Source of the DNA: Struthio camelus
Lineage: Eukaryota > Chordata > Aves > Struthioniformes > Struthionidae
DNA: 64,000 nt
Reading direction: 5' to 3'
NCBI RefSeq assembly: GCF_040807025.1
Contig: NC_090953.1
Span: 1,983,501 to 2,047,500, forward strand
Shown: positions 32,790 through 46,874 of the stretch, one piece after another
How the letters are laid out: each line of letters starts with the position of its first letter
Numbering within the stretch: position 1 is the stretch's first letter
Translations under genes and position numbers: made by a program
Notes under the pieces: model-generated
Told to the model about the DNA's origin: nothing
Databases searched by the model: none
What the model saw: the letters and a program-made list of their open reading frames with translations, nothing else

Positions 32790-33260
32790 AAACAACGTAT
32801 TAGTAACGGGAGACAGAGGCTGCGGGGAGAGGCCGGGCCCGTCACCGATCCCAGGGCACGCTACCTCTCTCGGCGGCAGAAAGGCTCGAGCGTTCGTGCT
32901 AGACTGCGGCTTCCCAGCACCGCGGAGAGGCTGGTTTTGGACGGGCCGTTTCGGCTTTCCACTTCTCTAAACGCGTGAACTTCAGGCCCCTGACGGCGCG
33001 ATGGAGTAACAACACCTCACCTGCGGCACGTAGGGCGCAAACGTGAATTTTTTCAGAAGCACGCAGAAGCGACGCGGCTTCGAGGCGTTCACAGCCACCT
33101 TGTAAAAGGACATACGAGAAGACACGGCAAGAGCATGCCTGACGTCAGCCCGGCTGCGGCGGGGAGCAGCGGCCCACGGCAGGGGAGGAGGAGTGGCGAT
33201 TCCATGCAGACAGCGCGGGGATAAACGCGAGCAAGCGCAACACAGGGCCAACACAAAATC
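32790..33260 (-). promoter_or_regulatory. Isolated CpG-rich island with CRE, candidate promoter
   Basis: A CpG-rich block of about 470 bp standing alone in AT-rich DNA. It includes a perfect palindromic CRE (TGACGTCA) at 33140-33147 and a strong minus-strand donor at 33021. CRE-containing CpG promoters are typical of testis-expressed genes. Its position upstream of the SPESP1 relic and NOX5 suggests an ancestral or surviving promoter for that side. This is inference; no transcript is visible. Confidence 0.4.
33021..33113 (-). other. Candidate first exon, 31 codons to a strong donor
   Basis: ATG at 33113 opens MSFYKVAVNASKPRRF, then CVLLKKFTFAPYVPQ, reaching exactly a CAG|GTGAGG donor in phase 0. 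The frame is open further upstream to another ATG near 33254. The peptide is not recognised. The phase does not match the phase-1 acceptor of the SPESP1 relic, so if used with it the exon would be noncoding. It could also be chance. Confidence 0.25.
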
Positions 33261-33264
33261 GTAT

Positions 33265-36200
33265 ACAAAATTCAGTCCTGCCTGAAAATGAACCTTTGGG
33301 TTGAGTCCTGTGGTCTGGCATGGAGGGGCACATTAAATGCATCCCGTCAGGCCTAAAAATAGCATGCATGTTTTAGCTGTACACTGAAAAAATTAATAAG
33401 TACACGTAAATCTTGGTGCTCTTGTGATTCTCTAACACCACATGTGTCGTATGGTAAAACTGAAGCATTTTTAGGATGCAGAATCCAAATTTGAAACTAC
33501 TGCCACCAGAATTTACTGCAATTAAGGCAGAGAAATATATCTAGCTGAAGTCTGATGCGAGACTAGTAATACCTGCTTCAGCTGTAACACTGTGGCCTAC
33601 TGTTATTGATGAAGACTGTGTCCTTCAGCAATACCTCAGGCAAACCACATACTGATGTCCTAACCCTGAGGACATCAGGGTTATTGGTATACAGGGTTTG
33701 TTGGTACCATGCTTTTGCAGAGAATGTGGCCAAGGGATCAAAACAACCCTACCACCTATATGTAAACAGTGCATTTGAATAAAACGCAGTTAGCTCCTAT
33801 AGAGCTTTAAGCTAGGATACAGTCAAAGTTAAAAGGCAAACAGTCTCAATTCCGACATTCCCTGTAGCCTGTGTCATTCTGGAAGATGAAGGAAAATGAA
33901 GTCAGAAGAGTAACCTAGGCAGGACGTGGTTTAAACTCATCAGCTGTGCTACCGCTGCCTGAATTCACACAGACTAATTAACAGTTAACTTTCGAAGGCA
34001 TGTCTCATCGCCTTACCTGAGCTGGAGGCCACCACGCCTCCCCTTCCTTCTCCTTCCCTCTTCTCCCCCTTCCAGCAAAGGGCCAGCGGCTCACCTAGGC
34101 AAGCGCTGCCTTTCCGAGCTGCGCCCGGGCAGCGCGTGCTGGGAGTGTGACGGGCGAGGGAGGGGACACCAGCGCCAGCTTTGTGCTGCAGCCTCTACCA
34201 GTGGATGAATCCGACCAAGAAGTCCTGGCTGTCCAATGAACTCAGATGAGCTGGAGTTTAGGATCAACGAGGGAGCGGGGACAGCGGGGGAGAAGTCCAC
34301 CCCCTCCCCTACATCTGACCCCCTGTCCAAAGCATTAGCAGTACTACGTTAGTTGGTTGGTTATGTTGTGATTTACTTCTAAGTATGTTAGAGGAATAAT
34401 ATTGCCCGTCATTAGCTACTGCTTTTAAAACGATTGTTCGGATTAACGTATCTCTTAGGAAAGAAGATGAATTAGAGGTGGTTGCAACCTATTTTAAATG
34501 GAGAATGATTTAGTGCAGCAGTAATTCAGCTACTAGTCCTTATCCACAGCAGTTTGTTAAAATCCTGAAAGAATTTTATACAAAACATTAGTAGTGACAA
34601 GAGTCCAGGATTGCTTGTTTCTACCATAGCTAATAACATTCCCATAACAGATCTCTCTTGGTGAGTGATAGCTTCTGAATGGTTAAATAGGACAATGCAT
34701 CTGAAATATGAGGAATTATTTTCTTACTTAAATGCATATTGGAGAAATGCACTTCACACCGAGCACCTCGGAACATTTTTCTTTAGTGGGCATGGACATG
34801 GCATTAGCACCTTTCTAAGATGAATTGCATTTAGTATTTTAAATTTTAAAAGTCGCCACTCTTTTTTGTGACCTCTGTAAAGAAGCCACAACAGTCTGTT
34901 AAAACTTAATGGCATTTTTTCATCCGCCGTGGCATTCCATGATGTGCAGCAATGGGAAAGGATTGCTGCAGAAACACTCACAAGTTATGTGCACTCTTCA
35001 AAATGAGGGGAAGAAAAGACGTCATCATGAAAATGCGTTGCTATTCACAACCTCCATTAAAATTTCACTATTGCAATGGGACAGAAGGCATGAAAAGGAT
35101 GTTTAAAATAAGCTCTCTATTTGATGGATAGTCTCAGAAAGTTTGATGGAGAGGAATTAGTACATCACAGGAATGGACGTTCTCTGGGCACTGATGACTG
35201 TAGCAGGCTATTTAGTTTGGCAGAGAAGGCAGGGCTGATGTTGCCCGAGGAGAAAAGGGACTACAAGCATTTATATTTAAAGAACAGTGGGAATAGAATC
35301 AAGGAGACATTAGCAGGAACTGACAGAAAAAAGGCAATCTGTGGATACTGAAAAAAGGATATAATCTACACTGAAACCTGGCTGCGCAGACACAGTGACT
35401 AAATGCCGTTCCTTGCACTGCAGAGCTATTTCTAGGCTGCAGAAGAAATCCTCTAGGGGGAGTCAGAAAATTGCTTAAAAGATTTTTCCCTTTCCATCTG
35501 GTAATATCAAAAGTCCATGGGAGCACGAGCCATTCCACAAAGAAAAACAGTAATTAAAGAACTCCCCTTCATTAAGGGAGGAATATTTAGAGCCCAGCAG
35601 AGGCAAAAAGAAACATAGACCAAACAAACATTTACACACAGAAAAAGCAGGCGCTGGCATGGCAAACTGCAGAACCAAAGGGAAATCTGCCTCTCCGGAG
35701 GACTGCAAAGACAACATTTCCACCTGTCAGGAGATTTTTGGAAAGAAAACCCACGCAAGCCAAAAGGGCTTTAGGGATGAAAGACTCGCAGCGACGCTGC
35801 CAGGGCGAGCGCAGCAGAACCAAGCGAGGGTGTGGAGGTGCAGGGTCAGGCTGCCAAGGCCAGCGCTGCCACTCGGCAGAAACGTAAGATATGCCATTTT
35901 AGAGCCGCCTGCATCAGCATTGCCAAGTTCCCGGTTCAGCCACCAGATATGCAAGTATACTAAATATTTAATTAGGAAGAAGTTTGGTCAACGTAACACC
36001 AGTTTTTGCTTATGGAAGTATTTGAAATTGAAAAGTGAATTTAGCCCCCCTAAAAATTACAGCCATTGTAAATCACCTGGAAAAAATGCAGTCTCACTTT
36101 TTTTTTTTTTTTTTCCAAAAAAGTTGTGAACCATTTCATTATAATCAGAATTTATTATCCACAGTCTGACAGGACACTTTTAACCTATCACAAAATTTAT

Positions 36201-39200
36201 GTCTGTGATATCACTAACACTTCGTTAGCTATTGAACTTTAAGTATGTGAGTAGTCCCATGAAAATCAATGGAAACGCATGTGCGTTAAAATGGGATTTC
36301 CGCACTTCTTCCTCTCTCCCTTTTTTTTTTTTTTTAATTTGAATCAGGATGAAAAGTTGATATTGCAAAATTAACAAAACAAAAAGCAGATGCAAAAATG
36401 AGAGTTTCATTTTAGATATTTCAAAATGAATTCACTAAAAAGTTTCTTTCACCTTGATGTCTGTATTTCAAAACCGAACAGAAAACAGACTGGCCGGACT
36501 ACTAGCCTGTGCCACCCCCGGCACCGCTGCTGCTAGCGTGGTCTTATGCTAGAACCGGAGGCAGGGGGAAATGGCTGTGACTGGCAGCACGTTTGATATC
36601 GGTTGTCAAATACCCCCTGTGAATACCGGGCAATAACTCCTGCGAACCAGCGCCGCACCCACAGGGAAGGAAACTCTTAAGAATAGCGGTGACCAAATGG
36701 CGGACAGAGCTGTTCCAAATGTGGCACCTGGCTGGAAATACTGAAATAAGAACTACTTCAAAATACTGAAAACAACAACAACATTGGAAGTCTGAAAGTC
36801 AAACAAGACCTTTTATGCTATCAAACATAAAAATGAAATAGGAAAAATAAAACATGGTTTCAATTCTTGAAGGTTTTACATTTTTCCCAAACTTTAATGA
36901 AAAATCAACCCATTCATTTTAAAAAATAGATGCTTTGACGGGAGACTTCTATACATTATTTGGCCCACTCCAGTATAGTTCTTAGAAGAGACCAGTGAGA
37001 ATTTGGATCCTGAAAGGTTCTTGCCACTCGAAAAACAATTGGAATGAATACAGTATCCACTCTAGAGAAAAGATTTTGAAATTTTTACTGCTTTCCTCCA
37101 ACAGTGAAATTTCTTCTCATTGAGAGAAGAGAGTTGGCAGTTCAGCTCTGGCCTACCTGTCAGTTCAGTTAAAAACCAGCTAATTTTAAAAACGTAGGGA
37201 CATCCCTTTAAACCAAGTACCATTCAGGAGACGAATCTAGCTTGAGACCACCGCCAGGTACCTCTCAGCACTTGGAGTGCTTACAGGAGTACTCCAAGGG
37301 CTAGATGGCAGCACTTACGCAGGTTTTGCAGAACTGAAAAACAAACAGAGAAGGCTAACTTTGATGTTTAATGCAGAGCGTGCCACCCTGGGGAGCTCCT
37401 GCTGGTAGCTACATTACTTTTCACATGCTGATAGACATAAGCTTAAGGACTAGCCTATTGCAAAAGGTGTCCTGTCCTCTTTCCCCTCTCTAGTCACCCA
37501 GAGAACCCACTAATAAGACACAGCTCTGTCGCTCTCTGTAATTCATGCATATGTTCATCAAGCACCCCTTGAAATACCCACCTCCAAAAGTGCAAGTTTC
37601 TTGTATTGCACTGTTTCCGGGAGAGGAATCTGATTCAGAGCAGACTCCCCAAGAGCAGCCCACGCATCTCTCTCCATTGCTTTTTCACTTTTACCTGGGG
37701 AATGCACTGCTACTAAAAGTGATTCTTCCCCAAGACAGCGCTGCGCGCACACCCCTATTGTCAGTGTGGTGCAGGCCGCCGGGAGCAGAGCTGGAGCTCA
37801 TGCTCAGTCTGCCTACGAGTAACCCCTAGGAACTGCATTGCTCAGAGCCTCTGCGCTCACTCAATGACACCCTTTCTGTGGTAGCACTGTGTGCACACAT
37901 GCCATCATCACCAGCCAAGACAGCCCCGATGATACTCACTCTGCATGTTACTCTACCTTGACTTTCTACTTTCTTGACTATGGTACACTTGAAACAATCT
38001 CTGAATTGTCCGCTAAGCACTTCTTCCCTAAAAATCTATTGCCCTCTCCTTCTCCTAACCAAAAAAATCTGTACGCTCACTTTTTCCTAAAGTGTTTTGT
38101 CCTAACTCCGCAGTTTCCTCTTGATTAAGGGAGTTTTATGATGCATCTTACATAACACCTCCTACCTTTGCAATACTGAATAATTAGCAAAAGTGAGGTT
38201 TTGTCTATGTACAGATTTTGTACCAACTCAACTAACTACGTTTGTGTGGAAACAAATATAGTGCATTCAGTAAAACCTGCTACTGTGAGTGTAACTATAC
38301 TGGTATAAACATATTGGTATCATTCATGGAATCACTTAACCGTAACACTTGTAAACAAAGTTAAATATACACAAAATTGTGCTTAAACCACCCCTATATA
38401 TGACAGACATATGGCTGATATTCTTAAAGTCTTAGCAAAGAGCACGTTCAAATGAACCCATCTCAAATATAAGCTAAGAATCTGAGATAAGAGGAACCCA
38501 GACACAACATTAGTTCCAGCAAACACGTTCGGGCCTCAACCCGTAACAATCTGCCTATACTTGAAATTTCTTGCAGGTCAGCTTGCTATTTTGTGTTAGG
38601 AAGTATCCTGTGTTGATAAACATAATTATTTGTTAGGAAATAGCTGGTGTTTAGAAGCTCTCAGGAAACAAGTTTACTGGGATGCAGAGGGAGTTTACCA
38701 GCAGTCACCCCCAACAGTTGTTGCACCTCTACCAAATTCTCTACTGTATGTTCGACCTAATAATTGGAATTACTTTTCTCTTTCCCCCCTTGCTATTCGA
38801 TTATGTTGGTGACTGTTGATCAGGCTGCTGATGTCCATGAATTCCTGGCCAATCTACACCAAAGGAACAAGATACAAAACACAGTCTCAGAGAGCCTGCT
38901 TTGACCAAAATAGAGACAAAAAGTGGAGGAACAGAGGGAAGGCTCCATAAAGTGCGACAGAACAGAGGACAGAAACGGTCGGTAGCTGGCAGGCCCACCT
39001 TCAGGCTTTCCTGAAGGACATGTTGGTTGTACGCTCACAAAGCATGCTATACTCTACATGCATCCTGGGGGCTTTTTCCTCTCAGAGAGAGGACTTGGTG
39101 TGTTCCCAGAGCTAGGAACCCTGCCAGTTCCCTAATGGTGGTCAGATAGGCCACGCATCACACTAGACAAGACGTCCCCTCTTGTAAATGAGCTTTAAGA

Positions 39201-42200
39201 CGTACTGTGGAAAACAAAGCCGGGAATATGGGTCTCATCAGCGACCCCTGTGCCATTCAGGAACTCCACTGAAAGCAAACCAACAAACTCTCAAACTATT
39301 CTCAAGTTCCTGAGCATTACTCAGGCAAAAATAACCCCGGCAAGGGGACATACACCTTCTCGTCAGCAGTGCTGGCTCCATTATAAACAGCCCTACTGAT
39401 CTATCTGCCAATACCAAACTGACGAGCTACGGACTTGCAGCTGTGCGGGAGGCAGCAGTAAATACATGTTAATGTTGTAGAGCCACAAAGCAAGATCTGC
39501 AGATTTCTGCAAAACATGTCCTTGAGAACCTGCATTTCTTTTACCATTGCCAGACCTACAGCACTTCCTTGTCCTACAGTTTTGTCCCAAAACAGGCATT
39601 TGTCACATGAATTTTCTCAAGCAAAAAGATCACACACACAAAAAAAGAAGCACATACTTTACATCATCCCCTTTTCCCGGGTGTCACAGGGTCAGGACCT
39701 CTTGCCTAACTTTACATAAGCCTGCAGCAGTCTGCTTGAACTCACCAGTGTTAGGAAGGCAGCACAGATGCACATTTCTTTCTTGCTGCTAGCTATGACT
39801 TGTCTCTTACCTTGCAAAAATCAAAAAACCCGATGGCATGAAACACAAGGCATCGCAGGGACTGTTCAGTTTGACCTGAAGCCCCAGATTTCAATTCCCT
39901 CCCAGTACAACTTGTACAATATGCAGCACAATAACTGTCAGATCACACATACCACCACCACCACCACCACCGTGGTGAACTGTGAGATGGCTCACCAGAA
40001 TGATGAGCACTTGTTTCAAAATGACATCAGGCTGCGTGGCTACTCTGTCACCCAAAAATAGCTTAATCATAAAGTATCTCAGCTATACAGTACGGACACT
40101 CTGCTCTCTCAACAATGGCTGAAGACTAATTCAAACACTGAGATGTGTAAAAAGTTTCAAATGTGGATGTAGGAACTCCTGAACGGAGTTTCAGATGCAT
40201 GGCACTTTCAGGAATAAGGCTCTTAAATATCTTGAAGTTTTTGGGCAGCACAAACAGCCTGTAGGAACAGAAAACAGACACGCACAGCTAAAGTGAGAGT
40301 CGATCTGCTCAGAGAGAGAAAACATTCCAAATCCATTTATTTTGGGGAAAGATTAGTTTCTTTTTTTTAAGGTTGTGAATCCTCCTTTTGTTTTTAGGAG
40401 GATAAATAAAGAAAGTGTAACATTACTTTTTGTTTGAAAAGAACAATTCTGTCCTGGCTGCTGAGATCCTACTACATCAGATGCTGAGGTTCTCTCCCTG
40501 GTGGGGTACATACAGTGAGAATCAGAAAAAGATGGTAGCAAAAACTTGATCTGCAAAGGATATTGCTTTACTATAGGTGGTTTAGAATTGTCTGGTATCT
40601 ATTTACATGTATGAATAGAAATACTTTGGGGGAAGCAGTGTGGGCTAAGATTTCAAATTTTTGCCCCTTCAAGGGAGGGCTTGCAAAGCTCACAGCCCCC
40701 ATTCCTGGGTTATCCACAGTGTCCCAGTAGTCTCACAATAAAAATGGAAGTCATAGTTCTGGAAAAATAATGTGGGTTTCTTCTCAATCTTGTTTTTCAG
40801 GCATCATAGAAAAGATTAAAATAAAATCAACATTACAAACCACTTCTTCCCATTCTGTTATAGGTCACAACAAGGAACAGCAGCTTTTTGAGAAATATCC
40901 GTAGAAATGATAGATCACAAAGGAATGAGAGAATTGGAGAAAAAAATGAAACAAAGATAGACAATTATCAACAAGGAAAAAATAAGACCTTAAAAGGAAT
41001 TTAAAATATATTTTAAAAGTTTTCTACTTACCCGTTTCCCCCCCCACAAGTCCCCCTCTCCCCACCCCGGCCATTATTTTTTAAACGTTATGGCCTGCAT
41101 CTTAACCAACTTTAGCACTGTTAAATAGTCAAAGAATTAGCTTTGGACCCACGTGTCCAACATCTGAAGGAAAATTAGGCAAACTGCTTTTTATTCAGAA
41201 GTCTAGCTCAACTTTAATAGTAGAACAGTGCCACTTACTTCCAGTCCCACCAGTTTTCCCAGAATCTCCACCCCATTAAACTTGCTTGGCAAGATACTGA
41301 GTGACAACACGTTTCCCCAGTGAAAGACAAGTTAAAAATCACTTCATCATTGGAACACTCATTGGCAGGATGTTCCTGAGAGTATTTCGCAGCCTACTGA
41401 GGACTCTAGGAGCTGATTAATACTTCCATGAGTGTTACATGCACCTGATCTGTACTCGTCTCCCTTTCTGGAGACACGAGGCCACAAGTCACATCTAGAG
41501 ACACCTTAATGCTCATCACTGATGGCTCATTCACTCTGTTCCTTCTTTTCACTCTTACTTGAGCGCTATGGCTAGTTACCCTTGTCATTCTTAAATCCTT
41601 CTGCCTCTAGTGTCTGCCAACGATCAGCATCAGTGGAATGCTAAAATTTGTAGGTGAAGGTGATTTGAAGGTGATCGCAAATCACATTACCTTTACATTT
41701 TCTAACAATAACATCACAAAATAGTCAAATTAATTATTTCTGCTCAGAAACAATGCACCTTCAAATCACATAGTACTCGTTAAAAGAAATTTCAGTACAA
41801 AAACCTCACAAATATTTATGTAAAATAAAATTAATGTTACAATTTAAAAACAGCTGGAATGTTTTTCTTCCATCTAAATTTCATAGCATATGAATCCCTC
41901 CTAGTCCAAACTTGTGCACACTAATAATTCTAGTTTATTCTTAATCACTTCAACTTCTTAAAATCACCTATAGCTAGAAACGCTTATCCTGTGCTCTATG
42001 CACATAGCCCCTAGGGAAAAGACAAAATAAAGTCTGCTTTGGGTTATATGTTTACTAAGTGCATGAAAGATTAACAAACCTGGTTTCTGGAAATCCAGAG
42101 ATGGAGAATTCCATAGCCAGAAACATAAGATAAGACCCTGGAAACAGCAGTGGATATGACCAGAAAAAATTTACTGCTAACAAAGCATGGCTGTAACACA

Positions 42201-45200
42201 TTTTTTCTTGGGCAACAAGCTGAATCACTTTAATAACATAAATGACATTCACCAGACAGTTGCAGTCATCTACACAAAGAGAAGACTATTTTGTTGTTGT
42301 TTTTGGAATATCTGAGTAGGTATATTAGGCAATGGTTTCATTTCAGCGCTAAGTTACAGGCACACTGACAGCCAAGTCACATATACTTACTTTGAAGCAA
42401 GAATACATAGCGAGGATAAAAAACATCGTGGAATTTTGTAGCTGTTGTTTAGGGGGAAGCTGTTGTCTAGAAATATATTTAATTTTCACTCTCTTACCCT
42501 GAAAAAAGGCTGAAACAAATATTCATTGCTAATGATGAACAAATAAAAAGCAGGTATGGTTATCACTACATCAAAAAATGGCTCGTAGGACAAGCTAGTG
42601 CAAGATTAACCCCAAAGTAGATTTATCTATTAACTTCACCAGACAAGCAACTAGCTTCTACTCCACCATTTGCCATGACAAGCTATTCCCTACAGCTTTA
42701 GCTATGAAATAAACAGACTATTGGACCTCAATAACGAAAAGATAGTTGATTCTGCCTTCCTTGTTTGAGCACTTTCCCAGTGTTTTATTTCACGACTGCA
42801 GCACGTGTTTGCCTAACCTCAAGGTATGATTATAGTGAATTGTAGCTTGGGGAGAGCGGGCAGGGAGAAGGGCAACAATAAGGCTGCACCCCTGCGTCCA
42901 GCCTCTTTGGAGCACAATGGCATGATTTCACAGGTCTGAATGCTTGCAACTATATTCTGGTTGTCTTACTCTCTCTGCCTAGCAAATAGGGGAGTCTCTT
43001 CTTATTGGTATATGAGGTTCTGAAGGGGCATGGCCTGGTTAATTCACAGCTTGTTTCTGAAGACTCCCCAAAACATTGCTTCGCTAACTGACCTTCACTT
43101 ACTCATGGGTCTACTACATCTGAAGATAAGACAGTCAAGCTTTGGCCACGGCAATCTGTAGACCCTGCTCCTCCTGCTCCACTACCCCCTCAGGAAGGCT
43201 CATTCCCGTTCTCCTCTTGCAATGATTTGGAAGTCCGCAGACAGTTTCTGGTCTCCTGCTGAAATGCTGGTATTTGTCAGCATGCAAAGTTGGACTTGCT
43301 TTTCCCTCATCCTCCTGTCGTCTTTTACTCTCCATGGAGGATGGAATTCCCTAAATGATGCTGGCACAGGCTAGCAACATAAGACTATTGACTTTTGCAT
43401 TACTCCACTGAAAGGAACTAAGTTGGATAGTAAACTACAACTCATTGAGAACTGATTTGTCAAGAGGACGCTCACCTTGATAAACAGCGGCATCTTGCAG
43501 GGATCTGAGACAGCAGATGATCAAAGAATCACCAGACAGACTGTGAAGTTACAAAAGGGCAGGAACAATCCACTTAACCACTCTGAGCTGAGGTGGACTT
43601 GCCTGTATCAAGACCTCAACGAAACATGAGGAATCGGACTTACCTGAACACTGAAGGATCGCCAAAGATATTAAAGGGGACAGCAACACTAAGGATATCA
43701 AGGGCGTTTCTTCCCTAATTCCGACACTTTATCCCTCAGTTAAAAATAACGCTGTGCCTAAAGCCTTTCTATATCTGCGTTTTTGATCACAGTGCTTCAA
43801 GATCTCCTAAAACCTATGCTGTAAATCTGAGGGTTCCCACCTCCAGTTGCACTGGGCTTCTGCTGAAACAGGATTAGACCACACGAATAGGCAGCTGGAC
43901 TGTGAGTTCAGGCAAGTGCACCTGACAGAGGGATCGCATCCTAAAAATATGTGTGCATCTAATCAGGACTTAAGGGGAGTGCCTATACACTTTTTTTCTT
44001 TTTAAACTTCAAAAGCTTAATGTACAGGAGGACTCTGTAAAAGCACCTCTACAAAAATAAAACCTTCTCTCTGTAGGTACTTCTATACTCCTGCCTCTGC
44101 TCACTCACTGTGTGCGTGTGTAGTTTAAGATGTTTCTGAATAATAAGACTAATGTCTTATTATGCCTCCATGACTATAAAGTGAACTTGTGATGGAAGGA
44201 GCCCTTTGCAGAAAAACTGTTATTCAAACAGTCTCTCCTTTTGCTCAAATTCATTCCCCAGTCCTAGCTTTCAGTCCCCATATGTGCTTCCTTCTCATCA
44301 TAGGTGCTGAGTAAGGATGTACTGTGAGTATTTACAGAAGGAAAGTGGAAAGTTAGAACAATCTGAAGGTTAAATCAAGGGGAAGATGTTTTGCTGGTGT
44401 CTGTGAAAACCCAAAGTTGTTGGTGACCCGCTGTCTTCGTTTTAGAGGGAAGACGGACACCTTCAGTATTCTCCCCTAGCTAGTAATATATCAAAATCCC
44501 TCTTTTTTACCTCACAGAATAAAAACCAAGGGTTATTTATAATCATGACAATAAATAATACTTTCCTTGTACTAAGACTTTTCCTGCGACTGGTACTTAC
44601 CTTCAGCAACCTGTACGCAATGATGGGTCTTTTGATATATGTGATCATACATGCGTGAGTGTTTTGAACGTTCACAAACATACTAATTAAGAAAAAATGC
44701 CCAGATTATTTGACTTGTATAATCACTTATCACAAACTTGGGCGTGAGTTAGGGGCACAGTAAAACAAGTACATGTTATCTGCATACACAAAAGCAGAAT
44801 TTCCATGGACAGTCACTGCAGATGAGCACATACATTCGGTATGCAGTTTCACAAATCTGCACATGCTACTTTAGGCTTGTTGTATTTTCAGAATCTCATT
44901 TAAATCTACTTGTTCTCCCATATGAACAACTACCTTTCTTTTTAAGCATACATTCTTGCTCATGCTAGCTGGCATTCCTGTGCTTTCTGACACCTGTAGC
45001 AAGATGTAAAGAATTTCTGTGGGTAGTTATGGTGTATCTATTTTCACACAAATTAATCAGACTTTCAAAGACCTGGCTGACTGTGGAACTGCCTCTGAGA
45101 AAACAGGTGACGTACACATCACTTCCACAGTTTCAGAATCAGATTTGAAAATGCACCTTTACTTGTTTTGCCCAAACTGGAATAATTCCTAACTCTAGAT

Positions 45201-46370
45201 TGAGATGTAAACTTTAACTACTTAGAAGAACTTAAAATGTTAACAAGCCATGAACATCCATTTCCTATGGATTTCCAGTCATGAAGTTATCAGATATAAG
45301 GAAAGCAAATATGTAAGGAACAGCAAAACCATATATTTTAAAGATTACTGTAAAAACAGTAAAAGTAGGTATAAGAAAATAGATATTGTTGTATCATTTT
45401 GGATTTTCTGCAAAGAAGGTATTCGTGAAGCACAGAGGAAAAAAGGAAGAACGTATTTTACTCCTGCCCCAAATATCACTTAAATATACACAACATACTG
45501 CAAAGTCTGGGAGTTTTCAAAAACCGGTAAGACTGCACATAAGCAGCAGTAACGTCCTGAGCCTTTGAACGTTTCCCTAGTTCACCTCCATACAAGCGTA
45601 CCGGTGTGAAGGTTTGTGTTTTGAGCTTCATTCAGAGATCATACAGAACACTGAGATGCTTTGTACAGTTATTATCTGAAAAGCCTGACCCTGCAATGAA
45701 TGACACTACAGAAGAAAACTGAATTATCAAAACTTTTTCCAGTATTGTATGTTCAACAGTGTGTTTTGCACATCTGATTAAACAGCCAATCTGCTGCTAG
45801 GTAAGCAAAGAATTTGTGATCCTGTTTGTACAGTGCTGAACTCGAGCATACAAGAGGGTGAGCTGCGAATATTCTGTGAGGCCAATTTGATTAAATCTGT
45901 TATTTTTGTAATAGCATTTCTGTAAAGGAAAAGTGCTTCCATTTACCCAGATGTAAGTTAGCTTAAACGGAAATGGGAATACATGATCTGTACGAGAAAA
46001 AAACAAGTCAAATCATACTTGTGTGTGTGTGTGCGCGCCTGTATATAAAACATACATAATTATGTTAGTTATATCATATGTAAATCATATACACACACAC
46101 ACACACACCTAAACATAAGGCCTAACTAGGCTCTGTTGTGGAAACAGTTTGATCCTAGGTTTCCGAGGAGCATCCTCGGATGTTGTGGGTGTGAAGGATG
46201 GATTTCAGCATCTTGACCCACAGATTTCAAAGTACCATTCTGACACGCTCATGTTTCTTTATGTTGTCTCTAAGGTTCGAGATTGAGCAATGAAACCTAC
46301 ATTCCTGGTATTATAAGTGACACTCAGGTTAAAATAGATCAGAAAAGTGAGTACAATCTTAATTATTCTT
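33265..46370. other. AT-rich intergenic DNA, no gene seen
   Basis: Mostly unique AT-rich DNA. A small GC-richer patch lies at 34010-34330, with pyrimidine-rich CCTTCC runs and no exon. A T-run sits at 36098-36114, a (CCA)n run at 39952-39971 and scattered short A/T runs elsewhere. No coding exon, RNA gene or well-formed mobile element was recognised. Confidence 0.55.
46021..46108. repeat. (GT)n and (CA)n microsatellites about 50 bp apart
   Basis: TGTGTGTGTGTGTGCGCGC at 46019-46038 and an ACACAC run at 46090-46108 face each other as complementary dinucleotide tracts, able to form a hairpin across the AT-rich spacer. Confidence 0.85.
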
Positions 46371-46379
46371 GTTAGCAAG

Positions 46380-46625
46380 AATTAAAGGAACGAGTCCAGT
46401 GAAGAACAACGAAGATTATTCTTGTAATGGATTTAATGGAGGACGTAGGAGCTTCACTTGACATTCACAAAAAATGAAGGCTGAAAAGGGATAAAATTCC
46501 TCCTTCTACATACTCAAGGGATAAGCATCAGAGAAGCAATACTGTTTAACCTACCAGACAATGTTAGTGCAAGGATATATCCAAACCAGCATGAAAACAT
46601 CAGATGGCTTCTATCCACCAGAGGC
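46380..46625 (+). mobile_element. CR1-type LINE 3' fragment, degenerate
   Basis: The sequence GGAACGAGTCCAGTGAAGAA, then CAACGAAGATTATTC, followed by AATGAAGGCTGAAAAGGGAT and ACAATGTTAGTGCAAG, matches what I remember of the 3' part of CR1 LINEs in birds and reptiles, where the consensus reads like GGAACGAGTCCAGAGGAGGG. Strongly mutated, with no coding capacity. Confidence 0.7.
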
Positions 46626-46874
46626 TTTTGAACAGCCTCAGGATCTTTTCCTGTTCTGTGTTTCTAGTTCAAGTCAGAGCTGCAAGCTCCTTGCACTGAT
46701 CACACTTCTCTCTAAGAAAAGTTTGGCACTGACGTATTGGACAATTCAGAGCAAGGCCCTTTTTCAGAAAAAAACCTGCAGCTACTGTCTATTACTGCTA
46801 CTTCAACCACACAAATACTGGACCGAAAGAATGAGCTAGATGGCAACGCTGCAGAATAGAGTCTGTTGGCTGCT

